A stretch of DNA of 64,000 nucleotides from Kutzneria sp044547355 (GCF_044547355.1 NZ_JBIUAG010000037.1:1-64000), one strand, 5' to 3'. Counted from the stretch's first letter, positions 32,196-40,124 are shown. Notes: a model not told the origin generated them from the letters alone. Program-made: numbers and translations.

Positions 32196-33261
32196 CGCGA
32201 TCTCCCACCGTCAGCAGCCGCAGCACGGCGGCCGGGCCGGCCGCCGCCACCAGTCGCTGGCGGGTGGCCCCGGTGGACCGATCCCGCAGCAGCATCAGCA
32301 CTTCGTCGAGGTCGCCCGCGTCGGCCAGCGCCTCCCGCACGTGGTCCAGCAACGCCGTCACCATGACGGCCGCCGGAACCTGCTTGCCCAGCAACGGATC
32401 GACGGCCGGACCGTCCATTCCGTACCGGGACGCCGTCCACACGGCCGCGGGCGCGGCTCGCAACGGCTGCGCCTCCACGCCACGCTCCAGCTGCGCCAGG
32501 GCGACGTGCGCCAACGCCCGGCTGAGCAGCGCCTGGACCATGGCGTCGGCCACCGTCGGGGCGGTGTCGGCGATCCGGAACTCGACGGTGGGAAAGCGCG
32601 GCGAGGGCCGGGCGAACCAGAACGTCTGCTTCTCGTCGACCAGCACGCCGCTGTCCACCAGCCGCGCGACCTCCTGCTGCCAGTGGTCGTGGTCGGCGCA
32701 CCACGGGGCGATGCCCGAGCCGGGGAACCGCGACTGCTGGACGATCCGCCAGCTTCCGTAGCCACGGTCGCGGCCGTGGTAGATGGGCGAATTCACCGAC
32801 AGGGCCAGCAATGTCGGCAGCCAACGGGCGACGTGGTTGACCACGGCGACCGCGGTGTCCTTGTCCGGCACGGCGACGTGGACATGGCAGCCGCAGGCTT
32901 CGTAGTCGGTGGCGATCTCGCCGTAAAGTTGGTCGACCCGCCCGAATCGCGGGTCGGCGGACGGGTCGTGTCGAGCGGAACCCTGCACCGGTACGCCGGC
33001 GGCGATCAACCGCGCGCCGGTTTCGGCGGCGGCCATGGCCAATGCGTGCCGGCCGATCACCAACTGGGCCCGCAGTTCGGCGGCGTCGGCGCACACGCCG
33101 GTGGCCAGTTCCAGCTGGGTTTCCCGTAGTTCCGGCTGGGCGGTCATCCCGCCCGGCAGTGGCCCGGCGCAGCGCGCCAGGACCTCCGCCGCCAGTGGCG
33201 CGGTGACGCCCGCGCGGTCGACCAGGAGGAACTCCTCCTCGACGCCAATGGTGCTAGTCAC
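32185..33261 (-). CDS. YbdK-like glutamate-cysteine-ligase-2 family carboxylate-amine ligase (copy 1)
   Basis: A 358-residue ATP-dependent ligase of the GCS2/YbdK family. Motifs are TIGVEEEFLLVD (N-terminal), ACGCHVHVAVPD, NSPIYHGRDRGYGSWR and PTVEFRIADTAPT. YbdK of E. coli has weak glutamate-cysteine ligase activity; the true substrates of actinobacterial copies are unknown. The GTG start is at 33261, and a SigB-like promoter lies just upstream (33271-33295). It is translationally linked to the iron-containing redox enzyme gene. A second copy lies at 35949-37019. Confidence 0.85.
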   Translation of the reverse strand: MTSTIGVEEEFLLVDRAGVTAPLAAEVLARCAGPLPGGMTAQPELRETQLELATGVCADAAELRAQLVIGRHALAMAAAETGARLIAAGVPVQGSARHDPSADPRFGRVDQLYGEIATDYEACGCHVHVAVPDKDTAVAVVNHVARWLPTLLALSVNSPIYHGRDRGYGSWRIVQQSRFPGSGIAPWCADHDHWQQEVARLVDSGVLVDEKQTFWFARPSPRFPTVEFRIADTAPTVADAMVQALLSRALAHVALAQLERGVEAQPLRAAPAAVWTASRYGMDGPAVDPLLGKQVPAAVMVTALLDHVREALADAGDLDEVLMLLRDRSTGATRQRLVAAAGPAAVLRLLTVGDRDAR

Positions 33262-33270
33262 TTCGACGAG

Positions 33271-33295
33271 ATACCCGCTGACGAGGCCGTCAACC
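33271..33295 (-). promoter_or_regulatory. SigB/SigF-like promoter of YbdK copy 1
   Basis: On the minus strand GGTT (33295-33292), 15 bases, then GGGTAT (33276-33271), nine bases before the GTG start. The -35 box falls on the last codons of the preceding amidohydrolase gene. Confidence 0.55.
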
Positions 33296-34444
33296 GGCGG
33301 CGTGAAAATCTTGCCACGCCTGGGCCAACAGCTCGGGCTCGGTCAGCACGTCCACGGCCGTGCACGCCAGCGCCTCGGCGGCGGCCAGCATCACCGCTCG
33401 GGCCCGTGGGCTCGCGGCGGCGGCCGCGAACTCCGGGGTGTGGTCGGACTTGTCGGGGTCGGTGATGGCCACGAACGGATGGATGGCCGGCATGATGTTG
33501 CTGACGTCACCGATGTCCGAGGAGCCGAGGAAGACACCCGGCGTCGGCTCGGCGAGGGTGATGCCGGCTTCGGCCAGGTGCCGGGCGAACGCGCCGGACA
33601 GGGCGGCGTTGTCCCTCACGTGCTGGTAGCCGTGGCTGGCCGCCGAGACTTCGACGGTGGTGCCGGTGGCTTGGGCGATGCCGTGGGCGCACTCGGTCAG
33701 CTGCGCCACCAGGTCGTCCCGGGCGGCGGTGGTCAGGCCCCGCACGCCGAAGCGGCCCTCGGCCAGGTCGGGCACGATGTTGGTGGCGGTCCCGCCCTGA
33801 GTGACGATGCCCTGCACGTGCGAGCCGAGTGGCAGCCGGGATCGCAGCATGGCCAGCGCGGTGAACAGCTGCACCAGGGCGGCAAGGGCATCCACGCCCT
33901 CGGTCGGGTTGCCGGTCGGATGCGCGGCGCGGCCATGAAACCGCACCGCGATCTCGATCTGCGCGGTGAGCGGGGCGTACCGCCAGTCGTGCACGCCGGG
34001 GTGGAACATCAGCGCCGCTTCGATGCCGTCGAAGACGCCGGCGTTGAGCTCCAACACCTTGCCGCCGCCGCCTTCTTCGGCCGGCGTGCCGATGACCACG
34101 AGCGTGCCGGCGAGATCGGGCAGCGCGTCCCGGACGGCCAGCGCCGCCCCGAGGCCGGCGGTGGCGATGAGGTTGTGCCCGCAGGCGTGCCCCAGACCCG
34201 GCAGCGCGTCGTACTCCAGCAGCAGCGCGATCCGAGGCGGAGCACCAGTACCCCACTGAGCTCGAAACGCCGTGGGCAGGCCGGCGACGCCGGGCTCCAC
34301 CTCGAACTGGGCGGCTGACAACGCCCCGATCAGCTCGGCGCACGCCCGATGCTCCTGAAAGGCCAGCTCCGGATGTCCATGCAGCACAAGGCTGATCCGC
34401 CAGAGCTCGTCGGCGAGCCGGGCGATCGAATCCCGCACGGTCAC
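33290..34444 (-). CDS. M20 family amidohydrolase/peptidase
   Basis: A 384-residue metal-dependent hydrolase of the M20D (IAL/ACY1-like amidohydrolase) type. The metal ligands are in GLGHACGHNLIAT, TPAEEGGGG and MFHPGVHD, and the dimerisation part contains FHGRAAHPTGNPTEG. It should remove an acyl group or hydrolyse a dipeptide-like amide in the cytoplasm. The GTG start overlaps the TGA of the decarboxylase gene (GTGA). With an amino-acid decarboxylase and a carboxylate-amine ligase upstream, it may belong to a pathway that makes and breaks amides of a polyamine or amino acid. Confidence 0.8.
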   Translation of the reverse strand: MTVRDSIARLADELWRISLVLHGHPELAFQEHRACAELIGALSAAQFEVEPGVAGLPTAFRAQWGTGAPPRIALLLEYDALPGLGHACGHNLIATAGLGAALAVRDALPDLAGTLVVIGTPAEEGGGGKVLELNAGVFDGIEAALMFHPGVHDWRYAPLTAQIEIAVRFHGRAAHPTGNPTEGVDALAALVQLFTALAMLRSRLPLGSHVQGIVTQGGTATNIVPDLAEGRFGVRGLTTAARDDLVAQLTECAHGIAQATGTTVEVSAASHGYQHVRDNAALSGAFARHLAEAGITLAEPTPGVFLGSSDIGDVSNIMPAIHPFVAITDPDKSDHTPEFAAAAASPRARAVMLAAAEALACTAVDVLTEPELLAQAWQDFHAAG

Positions 34445-35934
34445 GCCGGGTCCTTGACCACGCGGATCGACGTCAGCTCCGCATCGGCCGGGTCCGGCAG
34501 CTGCATGCCCGCGGCCAAGCCGCTGCGCAGGTAGTCCAGCACGTCCTTGGTGACCACCTCGCCGGGCACCAGCGCCGGCGAACCGGGCGGGTACGGGCTG
34601 ATCATCTCGGCCACCACCCGGCCCACCGCGTCGTCCACGGCGACCTGCTCGGTCTCGCCGAAGAAGGCGTCGCGGGGCAGCATCACCGTGCGCAGCTCCA
34701 GGTCCTCCGGCCGGGCCAGCTCGACCGCGGGCGGCGACTCCATCCGCTCCGCCGCCTTGGTCAGCTCCCGCAACGACTCCACCAGCACCGACGCGGTCCG
34801 CTCGTCGTCGCCGAGGGTGATGATGGCGACGATCCGCCGGTGGTCGGACAACCCGACCGTCACCCGCCGGCGCTCCCGCAGCCAGTCGGCCGCCTGGTAG
34901 CCGCTGATGCCCAACTCGGCCAGGTCGACGACGACCTTCAACGGATCGAAGGAATCGGCCCGGTCGGGGCCGATGAACTCCTGCTCCCCCATCACCCGCA
35001 GTCCCGGCAGCTCGTCGATCTCCCGGCGGACACCGTGCGCCAGCGACAAGGCTTCGGTCAACAACTCCTCGCCGTGCTCGGCCATCTGCCGCCGCCAACC
35101 GTCCACAGTGGCGTACACCAGCGAGGAGGCGCTGGTCGTGCCGAGCAGATCCTCGCGCGCCTTGAGCACGGCCGGATCCACCCGGTCGCCCTGAAGGTGG
35201 AAAACCGAGCTCTGCTCGACTGCCGCGCCCATCTTGTGCACGCTGGTCACGCACAGATCGGCGCCGGCGTTCATCGCCCATGGCGGCAGCGCCGGGTGGA
35301 ACGGCAGGTGCGCGCCCCACGCCTCGTCCACGATGAGCGGCTTGTCGAACTCATGGCACACCTCGGCGATGGCCGCGATGTCCCCACAGGTGCCGTAGTC
35401 GGTGGGGGTCACCAGCAGCATGCCCTTGGCCTCCGGCTCGGCCTCGAACGCCTTGCGCACCTCCTCCGGGCCCGGCGGGTGGGAAAGGTGGCGCTCGCCG
35501 TCCCAGTGCGGATGCACCCACACCGGCGACACCCCGCTGAGGATCAGGCCGGAGATGACCGACTTGTGCGCGTGCCGGGCCACGATGAGCTTCTCGTGCG
35601 GGCCGGCCACCGCGAGCATGGCGCTCTTGACCGACAGCGAACTGCCGCAGGTGGAGAAGAACGTGTGCTCGGCGCCGACGGCGTCGGCCATCAGCTTCTG
35701 CGCCTCCTGCAACACTCCGTGCCGCAGCAGCCGGTCGTCGAGACCGTTGGGGCCGAGCACGTCGCTGGTGAACACGCCCGTGCCCACGACGTCGATCACC
35801 CGCTGGTCGGCCCCGCGCCCCTGTTTGTGGCCGGGTGGGTTGAACGGCACGAAACCCTGCTCGTGGAACTCGGCCAGGGCTTCGAGCACCGGCGCTCTGC
35901 TGTGGTCCATACCCCTGGATTCCCGCCTCGCCAC
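34441..35934 (-). CDS. Orn/Lys/Arg decarboxylase family PLP enzyme
   Basis: A 497-residue fold-type I decarboxylase. The N-terminal part has PPGHKQGRG and FSTCGSSLSVKSAML. The PLP region has VDEAWGAHLPFHPALP and VTSVHKMGAAVEQSS (the Schiff-base Lys in SVHKM). The C-terminal domain ends with ISPYPPGSPALVPGE. It should form a diamine such as putrescine, cadaverine or agmatine; which one cannot be decided. The GTG at 35934 has GAGGGG nine bases upstream; an ATG eight codons later (35910) matches family starts but lacks a spaced ribosome site. Confidence 0.85.
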   Translation of the reverse strand: MARRESRGMDHSRAPVLEALAEFHEQGFVPFNPPGHKQGRGADQRVIDVVGTGVFTSDVLGPNGLDDRLLRHGVLQEAQKLMADAVGAEHTFFSTCGSSLSVKSAMLAVAGPHEKLIVARHAHKSVISGLILSGVSPVWVHPHWDGERHLSHPPGPEEVRKAFEAEPEAKGMLLVTPTDYGTCGDIAAIAEVCHEFDKPLIVDEAWGAHLPFHPALPPWAMNAGADLCVTSVHKMGAAVEQSSVFHLQGDRVDPAVLKAREDLLGTTSASSLVYATVDGWRRQMAEHGEELLTEALSLAHGVRREIDELPGLRVMGEQEFIGPDRADSFDPLKVVVDLAELGISGYQAADWLRERRRVTVGLSDHRRIVAIITLGDDERTASVLVESLRELTKAAERMESPPAVELARPEDLELRTVMLPRDAFFGETEQVAVDDAVGRVVAEMISPYPPGSPALVPGEVVTKDVLDYLRSGLAAGMQLPDPADAELTSIRVVKDPA

Positions 35935-35948
35935 GCCAGAAACCCCTC

Positions 35949-37019
35949 TCAGACCGGCCAGGCGAGCGCGTCCAGCAAACCGGCCCTCTCGTTGGCGGCC
36001 CGCTGCCGCTGCGCCCCGTTCCCGTCCGCCCGCACCCCGGCCAGGGCCTGCTCGGCGAACTCGTCGTCACCGTTGGCCCGCAGCCACGGCCCGAGACCGG
36101 CCACCAGATCGTTCACCACCTGCCACGCCGGCGCCAGATCACCGGTGCGGGGATGCACGCAGCGCCCGGTCAGGCCGTCCCGGGCCGAGCGCCACAGCCA
36201 CGCCCGCAACACCTCCGGCTCGGGCCGCGCCACCGGCCCCTCACCGTCGAACACCTGCGTGGCCAGGGCCCGGACCAGCACGGCCAGCAGCGCCGCCTCG
36301 GTCGGCGTCGGGAGCACGTCGGCGACCCGCACCTCCACCGTCGGCTGATGCGCCGAGAGCCGGATGTCCCAGTAGACCATCCCACGATCGAGAGCGGCCC
36401 CTGCGTCGATCAGACCGTCCACACTGGACTCGTACGCGTCCACCGAGTCGAAGTGCGGCGGCGCACCGGCCGACGGCCACCGAGTCCAGAGGAGGTGACG
36501 CCAGCTCGCATAGGCTGTGTCATCGCCGTTGTGGAACGGCGAGTTCGCCGTCAGCGCGAGCAGAACCGGTAGCCACGGCCGGATCTGGTTGCTCATCCGC
36601 ACACCCGTCGCGGCGTCCGGGATCGAGACGTGCACATGGCAGGCACAGGTCAGCGAAGCCTGTGCGATGCCGCCGAACTCTCGTGCCATCCGGTGGTAGC
36701 GGACGTCGGGGGTGAAGCGCGCCGGGCGATCGTCGGCCATCGGGGCGGTGCCGCTGGCCAGCAGTCGCAAGCCCTGCCCCGCCGCTTCCGCCGCCAGTCT
36801 GTCGCGCAGCGTGCCCAGTCCCGTGACGACCTCGTCGGCGGTGGCGCACACCCCGGTCGCCGACTCCACCTGGCAGCGCCGCAACTCGTGTTCGATCTGC
36901 CCGTCCGCGGCGTCGACCTGCTCGGAGATCTCCGGCCCGGCCGCCGCCAGCCGGCCGTCGCCGTCGACCAGCAGGAACTCTTCCTCGACGCCGAGCGTCA
37001 CACCCGGTCTTCCAGTCAT
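35949..37019 (-). CDS. YbdK-like carboxylate-amine ligase (copy 2)
   Basis: A 356-residue GCS2/YbdK-family ligase, paralogous to the product of 32185-33261. Shared motifs are LGVEEEFLLVD, TCACHVHVSIPD, NSPFHNGDDTAYASWR and PTVEVRVADVLPT. The substrates are unknown; it should join an amine to a carboxylate with ATP. It lies 14 bases before the decarboxylase and 46 bases after a 43-residue acidic protein gene. It is probably read from the DUF1360 promoter as one operon: DUF1360, small protein, ligase, decarboxylase, amidohydrolase. Confidence 0.85.
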   Translation of the reverse strand: MTGRPGVTLGVEEEFLLVDGDGRLAAAGPEISEQVDAADGQIEHELRRCQVESATGVCATADEVVTGLGTLRDRLAAEAAGQGLRLLASGTAPMADDRPARFTPDVRYHRMAREFGGIAQASLTCACHVHVSIPDAATGVRMSNQIRPWLPVLLALTANSPFHNGDDTAYASWRHLLWTRWPSAGAPPHFDSVDAYESSVDGLIDAGAALDRGMVYWDIRLSAHQPTVEVRVADVLPTPTEAALLAVLVRALATQVFDGEGPVARPEPEVLRAWLWRSARDGLTGRCVHPRTGDLAPAWQVVNDLVAGLGPWLRANGDDEFAEQALAGVRADGNGAQRQRAANERAGLLDALAWPV

Positions 37020-37065
37020 ACCGGGAAAATGCCCACAATCGAGGGTGGTTCAAACGACCAGCTGC

Positions 37066-37197
37066 TCATTCCCGTCCGCGCAGCACGTTCGGCTCGTCCT
37101 CGCCGTCCCGGGCCAGCCGCTCGTCGGCCCAGCCTCTCGGCAGCAGCACGTCGTCCTCGTCCAGGACGGTCTGCTCGGTCGGTGTCGTCTCGATCAT
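37066..37197 (-). CDS. Small acidic protein of 43 residues
   Basis: A short open frame starting MIETTPTEQTV and ending NVLRGRE. It is rich in Glu and Asp (DEDDVLLPRGW, DGEDEP) and has no hydrophobic segment. An excellent ribosome site (GGAGGAGG, four bases before the ATG) and a 15-base distance from the DUF1360 stop support it as real. The function is unknown. Its place in the operon, between a membrane protein and a ligase, and its size and charge leave open that it is a peptide substrate of the ligase. Confidence 0.55.
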   Translation of the reverse strand: MIETTPTEQTVLDEDDVLLPRGWADERLARDGEDEPNVLRGRE

Positions 37198-37212
37198 CGT
37201 TCCTCCTCCTGC

Positions 37213-37731
37213 TCACGAATCGCCGCCGGCGTCCTTCGCATTGTCGTAGACCAGTTGCAGGCCGTCCGACACCGCGATGGCGGTCAAGGTCACGCACACC
37301 AGGCGGGTCAGCCGCGGCGCGAACACCAGTCCCGCCGACAGGCCTGTCGCCACCCACACGCCGAGGCAGAACGGGCAGGTGATCAGCTCGCCCGCGGCGT
37401 GTTGGACGCCATGGCCACGGACGGACTCCATCAGTTCGCCGTCGCCGGCCGGTTCCCGGTAGCGGGTGAACGGCGCCCGCAGCGGGCTGGTCACGGCGTC
37501 CTTGCTCAGCAGGCGGCTCAGCTTGTGCGTGGCCAACGACATCAGCACGGTGTCGGTGGCACTGGGCGTCGGTGGCGGGATCCGCAGCGCTTTGGCCAGT
37601 CCGACCAGGGCACCGGTCACCCCGGCATAGACGCCGAGCACCGCCAGGTAGCCGCCGAGCGGGCGCTCCTCGTCGCCCTCGTACTTCCGCTTGAGCTGGC
37701 GGACCATGGTTCGCGCCGACTTCCGGGCCAC
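37213..37731 (-). CDS. DUF1360 membrane protein
   Basis: A 172-residue protein with a basic N-terminus and three membrane segments (about residues 28-48, 105-130 and 135-158). It matches DUF1360, known by THKLSRLLSKDAVTSPLRAPFTRY and the CPFCLGVW motif. Bacillus YjcZ/spore-type relatives exist, but the function is unknown. The GTG start is at 37731; GGGAGGACC precedes it. A SigB-like promoter lies at 37768-37792. It heads the operon with the small acidic protein and YbdK copy 2. Confidence 0.8.
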   Translation of the reverse strand: MARKSARTMVRQLKRKYEGDEERPLGGYLAVLGVYAGVTGALVGLAKALRIPPPTPSATDTVLMSLATHKLSRLLSKDAVTSPLRAPFTRYREPAGDGELMESVRGHGVQHAAGELITCPFCLGVWVATGLSAGLVFAPRLTRLVCVTLTAIAVSDGLQLVYDNAKDAGGDS

Positions 37732-37767
37732 CGGACGGTCCTCCCTTCCTCTGCCCCCATAACAGCT

Positions 37768-37792
37768 CTACCCAGCAGAAACGCCGGTAATC
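37768..37792 (-). promoter_or_regulatory. SigB/SigF-like promoter of the DUF1360 operon
   Basis: On the minus strand GATT (37792-37789), 15 bases, then GGGTAG (37773-37768), 36 bases before the GTG start. Confidence 0.55.
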
Positions 37793-37825
37793 GTCGGTCG
37801 CCGGCGCGGTTGCTCGGACAGGTCC

Positions 37826-37960
37826 GGTTGCCCGTGGCGTCCGCAGCGGCTGATCGCCACCGAGGAGCCCTACGGCGTCTGGGGCGGCCAGGACGAGGCC
37901 CAGCGACGGCGGATCATCCGCCGCCGCCGCGCGGCGGGACCCGACACCGGCCAGGCCGCC
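37826..37960 (+). pseudogene. Remnant of a WhiB-family C-terminus
   Basis: The plus strand reads LIATEEPYGVWGGQDEAQRRR followed by IIRRRRAAG. The turn GVWGG followed by a basic helix is the signature C-terminus of WhiB iron-sulfur regulators. The cysteines that hold the cluster are not found upstream, and no start codon is in reach, so this is a decayed 3' part. It fills the 244-base space between the DUF1360 promoter and the HAD gene. Confidence 0.5.
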
Positions 37961-37975
37961 GTAACCTTCACGGCC

Positions 37976-38638
37976 TCACTGGGCCTTCGCGGCGAAGGGC
38001 AACCGGTCCAGTTCGGCCCGAAGCGCGGGCAGATCGTCGTAGACCTTGCTCGCGCCGGCTTCCGCCAGCTCGTCGACGCCGAAACCGCCGGTGCGCAGAC
38101 CGATCGAGGGCAGGCCCAGTTTCCGCGCGGCCTGACAGTCCCAAATGGAGTCACCGAGGGCGACGGCGTGCTCCCCCCGCACCTTGTCCATCGCCACCGC
38201 GAGCAGATCGGGCGCCGGTTTGGTCGCTTCCACGTCCTCGGAGGTGGTCCACGCGTCGGCGACGTCCCGCACCGCCAACAGGTCGAGGTAGTGGTCGACA
38301 TGGTCGGGCTTGCCCGAGCTGGCCAGCACCAGCTCGTGCCCGTTCTCCTTGACGGCCACCAGAAGTTCACGCGCACCAGCCAGCGGGGCGACCTCCTCCA
38401 GCATCGGCCCGAAGATCTCCGCCCATGCCGCCCGCACCTCGTCGCCGTGCTGGTCCTCCACGTCCTCGCCGGCCACCGCGGCCACCAGTTGGTCGCCGCC
38501 CATGCCGACCGCGCGGTGGATGCGCCACATCGGCGCCGTCACCCCGCAACGCCGGAAAGCCCGGTACCACGCGACGATGTTCTGGTAGTTGCTGTCCACC
38601 AGGGTCCCGTCGACGTCTGCGATCACGATTGTCTGCAC
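37976..38638 (-). CDS. HAD superfamily hydrolase (phosphoglycolate phosphatase-like)
   Basis: A 220-residue HAD phosphatase. Motif I is DVDGTLVDS (nucleophile Asp), motif II is LASSGK, and motifs III/IV are KPAPDLL and ALGDSIWD. A helical cap lies between residues 17 and 85. It should hydrolyse a small phosphate ester; the substrate is unknown. The GTG start is at 38638. It shares a 96-base divergent region with the SRPBCC gene in which both strands carry SigB-like promoters. Confidence 0.85.
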   Translation of the reverse strand: MQTIVIADVDGTLVDSNYQNIVAWYRAFRRCGVTAPMWRIHRAVGMGGDQLVAAVAGEDVEDQHGDEVRAAWAEIFGPMLEEVAPLAGARELLVAVKENGHELVLASSGKPDHVDHYLDLLAVRDVADAWTTSEDVEATKPAPDLLAVAMDKVRGEHAVALGDSIWDCQAARKLGLPSIGLRTGGFGVDELAEAGASKVYDDLPALRAELDRLPFAAKAQ

Positions 38639-38647
38639 GGCAAAGGG

Positions 38648-38672
38648 ATACCGCGACCACACGGCCCGAAAC
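38648..38672 (-). promoter_or_regulatory. SigB/SigF-like promoter of the HAD gene
   Basis: On the minus strand GTTT (38672-38669), 15 bases, then CGGTAT (38653-38648), nine bases before the GTG start. One base differs from GGGTAT. Confidence 0.45.
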
Positions 38673-38680
38673 CTGGTCGC

Positions 38681-38705
38681 GTTTGCCCGATCGAGCGGAG
38701 GGTAG
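38681..38705 (+). promoter_or_regulatory. SigB/SigF-like promoter of the SRPBCC gene
   Basis: GTTT (38681-38684), 15 bases, then GGGTAG (38700-38705), 29 bases before the ATG at 38735. It is a full match to the class. Confidence 0.65.
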
Positions 38706-38734
38706 CCGTGTGGCCGATCCGGAGGAGGCAAGCC

Positions 38735-39199
38735 ATGACCACCATCGAGAAGTCCGTGGATGTGCAGGTGCCCGTGCGCACCGCGTACAACCAGTGGACC
38801 CAGTTCGAGTCCTTCCCCCGCTTCATGGAGGGCGTCGACCGGGTCACCCAGATCGACGACGTGCTCACCCACTGGCAGACGTCGATCGGCGGCGTCAGCC
38901 GCGAGTTCGACGCCCGGGTCAGCGAGCAGCACCCCGACGAGCGCGTGGCCTGGCACACCGTGGACGGCCCCGAGCACGGCGGCGTGGTCACCTTCCACCG
39001 CCTCGACGACCACACCACCAGGGTGACCCTACAGATGGAGTACCAGCCCGACACCCTCACCGAGAAGACCGCCGCCGCGCTGGGCCTGGTTGGCAACCGC
39101 ATCAGCGGCGACCTCAAGCGATTCAAGGACTTCATCGAAAGCGAGGGACGTGAGACCGGCGGCTGGCGAGGCGACGTGCCCCGCAGCCCGCAGTCCTGA
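38735..39199 (+). CDS. SRPBCC family (cyclase/dehydrase-like) protein
   Basis: A 154-residue START/SRPBCC-fold protein with a deep hydrophobic pocket for lipid-like or polyketide ligands. It begins MTTIEKSVDVQVPVRTAYNQW, with FESFPRFMEGVDRV and the C-terminal long helix NRISGDLKRFKDFIE, as in cyclase/dehydrase-type proteins often induced by stress. No partner polyketide genes are near. GGAGGAGGC lies before the ATG and a strong SigB-like promoter lies upstream. A terminator hairpin follows. Confidence 0.85.
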   Translation: MTTIEKSVDVQVPVRTAYNQWTQFESFPRFMEGVDRVTQIDDVLTHWQTSIGGVSREFDARVSEQHPDERVAWHTVDGPEHGGVVTFHRLDDHTTRVTLQMEYQPDTLTEKTAAALGLVGNRISGDLKRFKDFIESEGRETGGWRGDVPRSPQS

Positions 39200-39206
39200 T
39201 CCGCCG

Positions 39207-39236
39207 GCCGGCGACCCCACAACCGGGGTCGCCGGC
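39207..39236 (+). terminator. Terminator hairpin after the SRPBCC gene
   Basis: GCCGGCGACCCC and GGGGTCGCCGGC form a perfect 12-base stem around ACAACC, 8 bases after the stop at 39199. Confidence 0.75.
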
Positions 39237-39240
39237 TCGC

Positions 39241-39266
39241 GGTTGCGGCCGGGGCGCAGCGGGCAC
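39241..39266 (+). promoter_or_regulatory. SigB/SigF-like promoter of the ferritin-like unknown gene
   Basis: GGTT (39241-39244), 16 bases, then GGGCAC (39261-39266), ten bases before the GTG at 39277. It starts directly after the terminator of the SRPBCC gene. Confidence 0.5.
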
Positions 39267-39276
39267 CCTTGCTCTC

Positions 39277-39759
39277 GTGGACACCTTTCGGCACGAACTC
39301 GCCATCTACCTCAACGACCACCTGGCCGGCGCGACCGGCGGCGTCGAACTGGCCCGCCGCATCGCCCACGAGCAGAAGGACGCCGATCTGTCCGGGCTCG
39401 CCCGGGACATCGAACAGGACCGCGACAGCCTGCTGCGCATCATGGACGCCCTCGGCGTGCGCCAGGACTACGTGAAGATCGCCGGCGGCTGGCTGGGCGA
39501 GAAGCTGGGCCGGCTCAAGCCCAATGGGCGCCTGTTCAGCCGGTCGCCGCTCAGCCGCCTCGTCGAGCTGGAGGCGATGAGCCTCGGCGTGGACGGCAAG
39601 GCCGCCGGCTGGCAGACGTTACGCCGGCTGGCCGAGCACGACGATCGCCTGGACCAGGTCCATCTCGACGAACTGACGGCCAGGGCCGAGGCCCAGCGGC
39701 AGTGCCTGGAGGCGATGCGCGGACGAGCTGCCGCCGCGCTCCTGGAGCCCGAGGCCTGA
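39277..39759 (+). CDS. Hypothetical all-helical (ferritin-like) protein
   Basis: A 160-residue protein predicted to be all helix. The first half looks like a ferritin-like bundle: HELAIYLNDHLAGATGGVEL and IAHEQKDADLSGLARDIEQD carry His/Glu residues spaced as in DUF892- or DUF2383-type proteins. No complete metal-ligand set can be confirmed. The function is unknown. The GTG start stands ten bases from a SigB-like -10 box, so the message has almost no leader. The neighbours are stress-type genes. Confidence 0.65.
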   Translation: MDTFRHELAIYLNDHLAGATGGVELARRIAHEQKDADLSGLARDIEQDRDSLLRIMDALGVRQDYVKIAGGWLGEKLGRLKPNGRLFSRSPLSRLVELEAMSLGVDGKAAGWQTLRRLAEHDDRLDQVHLDELTARAEAQRQCLEAMRGRAAAALLEPEA

Positions 39760-39762
39760 TCC

Positions 39763-39801
39763 ATTGTGGACCGATCTATTGTGGACCGAGCCATTGTGGA
39801 C
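39763..39801. repeat. Three tandem ATTGTGGAC repeats
   Basis: ATTGTGGAC occurs at 39763-39771, 39778-39786 and 39793-39801, exactly 15 bases apart, right after the stop at 39759. The intervening six bases vary. Evenly spaced short direct repeats suggest a protein-binding array or recent slippage. Confidence 0.6.
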
Positions 39802-39904
39802 TGTCTACTCGCCGGTCTGCCGAGGGATCGTCGCCAGCGGGCGGGGCTCCTGCCGTTTCCGAACCGGAAATCGACGGGCCCCGCCCTCACCAGCGGCTAC
39901 TGCC

Positions 39905-40063
39905 TCAGCGGCGCAGCGCTTCCCGCTTGACCCAGCCCACCACGGCCGTCGCCACGAACAGCACGACACCGAGAATCAACAGCCAGGCCAGGCCCTTGAC
40001 CACCGCGCCGACTACGGCGCAGACCAACCAGACCACCAGCAGCAATCCGATCAGGGCGAGCAT
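39905..40063 (-). CDS. Small hydrophobic membrane protein of 52 residues
   Basis: The protein is two adjoining transmembrane segments (MLALIGLLLVVWLVCAVVG and WLLILGVVLFVATAVVGW) with a basic tail VKREALRR. It resembles the small stress-induced hydrophobic proteins (hydrophobin-like or Lmo0937-type) of actinobacteria. The ATG at 40063 was chosen because GGAGGTGT lies four bases upstream. A SigB-like promoter lies at 40099-40124. Confidence 0.7.
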   Translation of the reverse strand: MLALIGLLLVVWLVCAVVGAVVKGLAWLLILGVVLFVATAVVGWVKREALRR

Positions 40064-40098
40064 CAGACACCTCCGTCGATTCCGAGCTGGCCCCAGGG

Positions 40099-40124
40099 AT
40101 ACCCGGTGCAGACGCCGTTCAATC
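40099..40124 (-). promoter_or_regulatory. SigB/SigF-like promoter of the small membrane protein
   Basis: On the minus strand GATT (40124-40121), 16 bases, then GGGTAT (40104-40099), 35 bases before the ATG. Confidence 0.55.

Noticed and set aside
37019..37055. SigB-like promoter before YbdK copy 2 (GTTT and GGGCAT)
   Set aside because: The spacer is 17 bases, outside the 14-16 range, and the -10 box would be only a few bases from the start codon.
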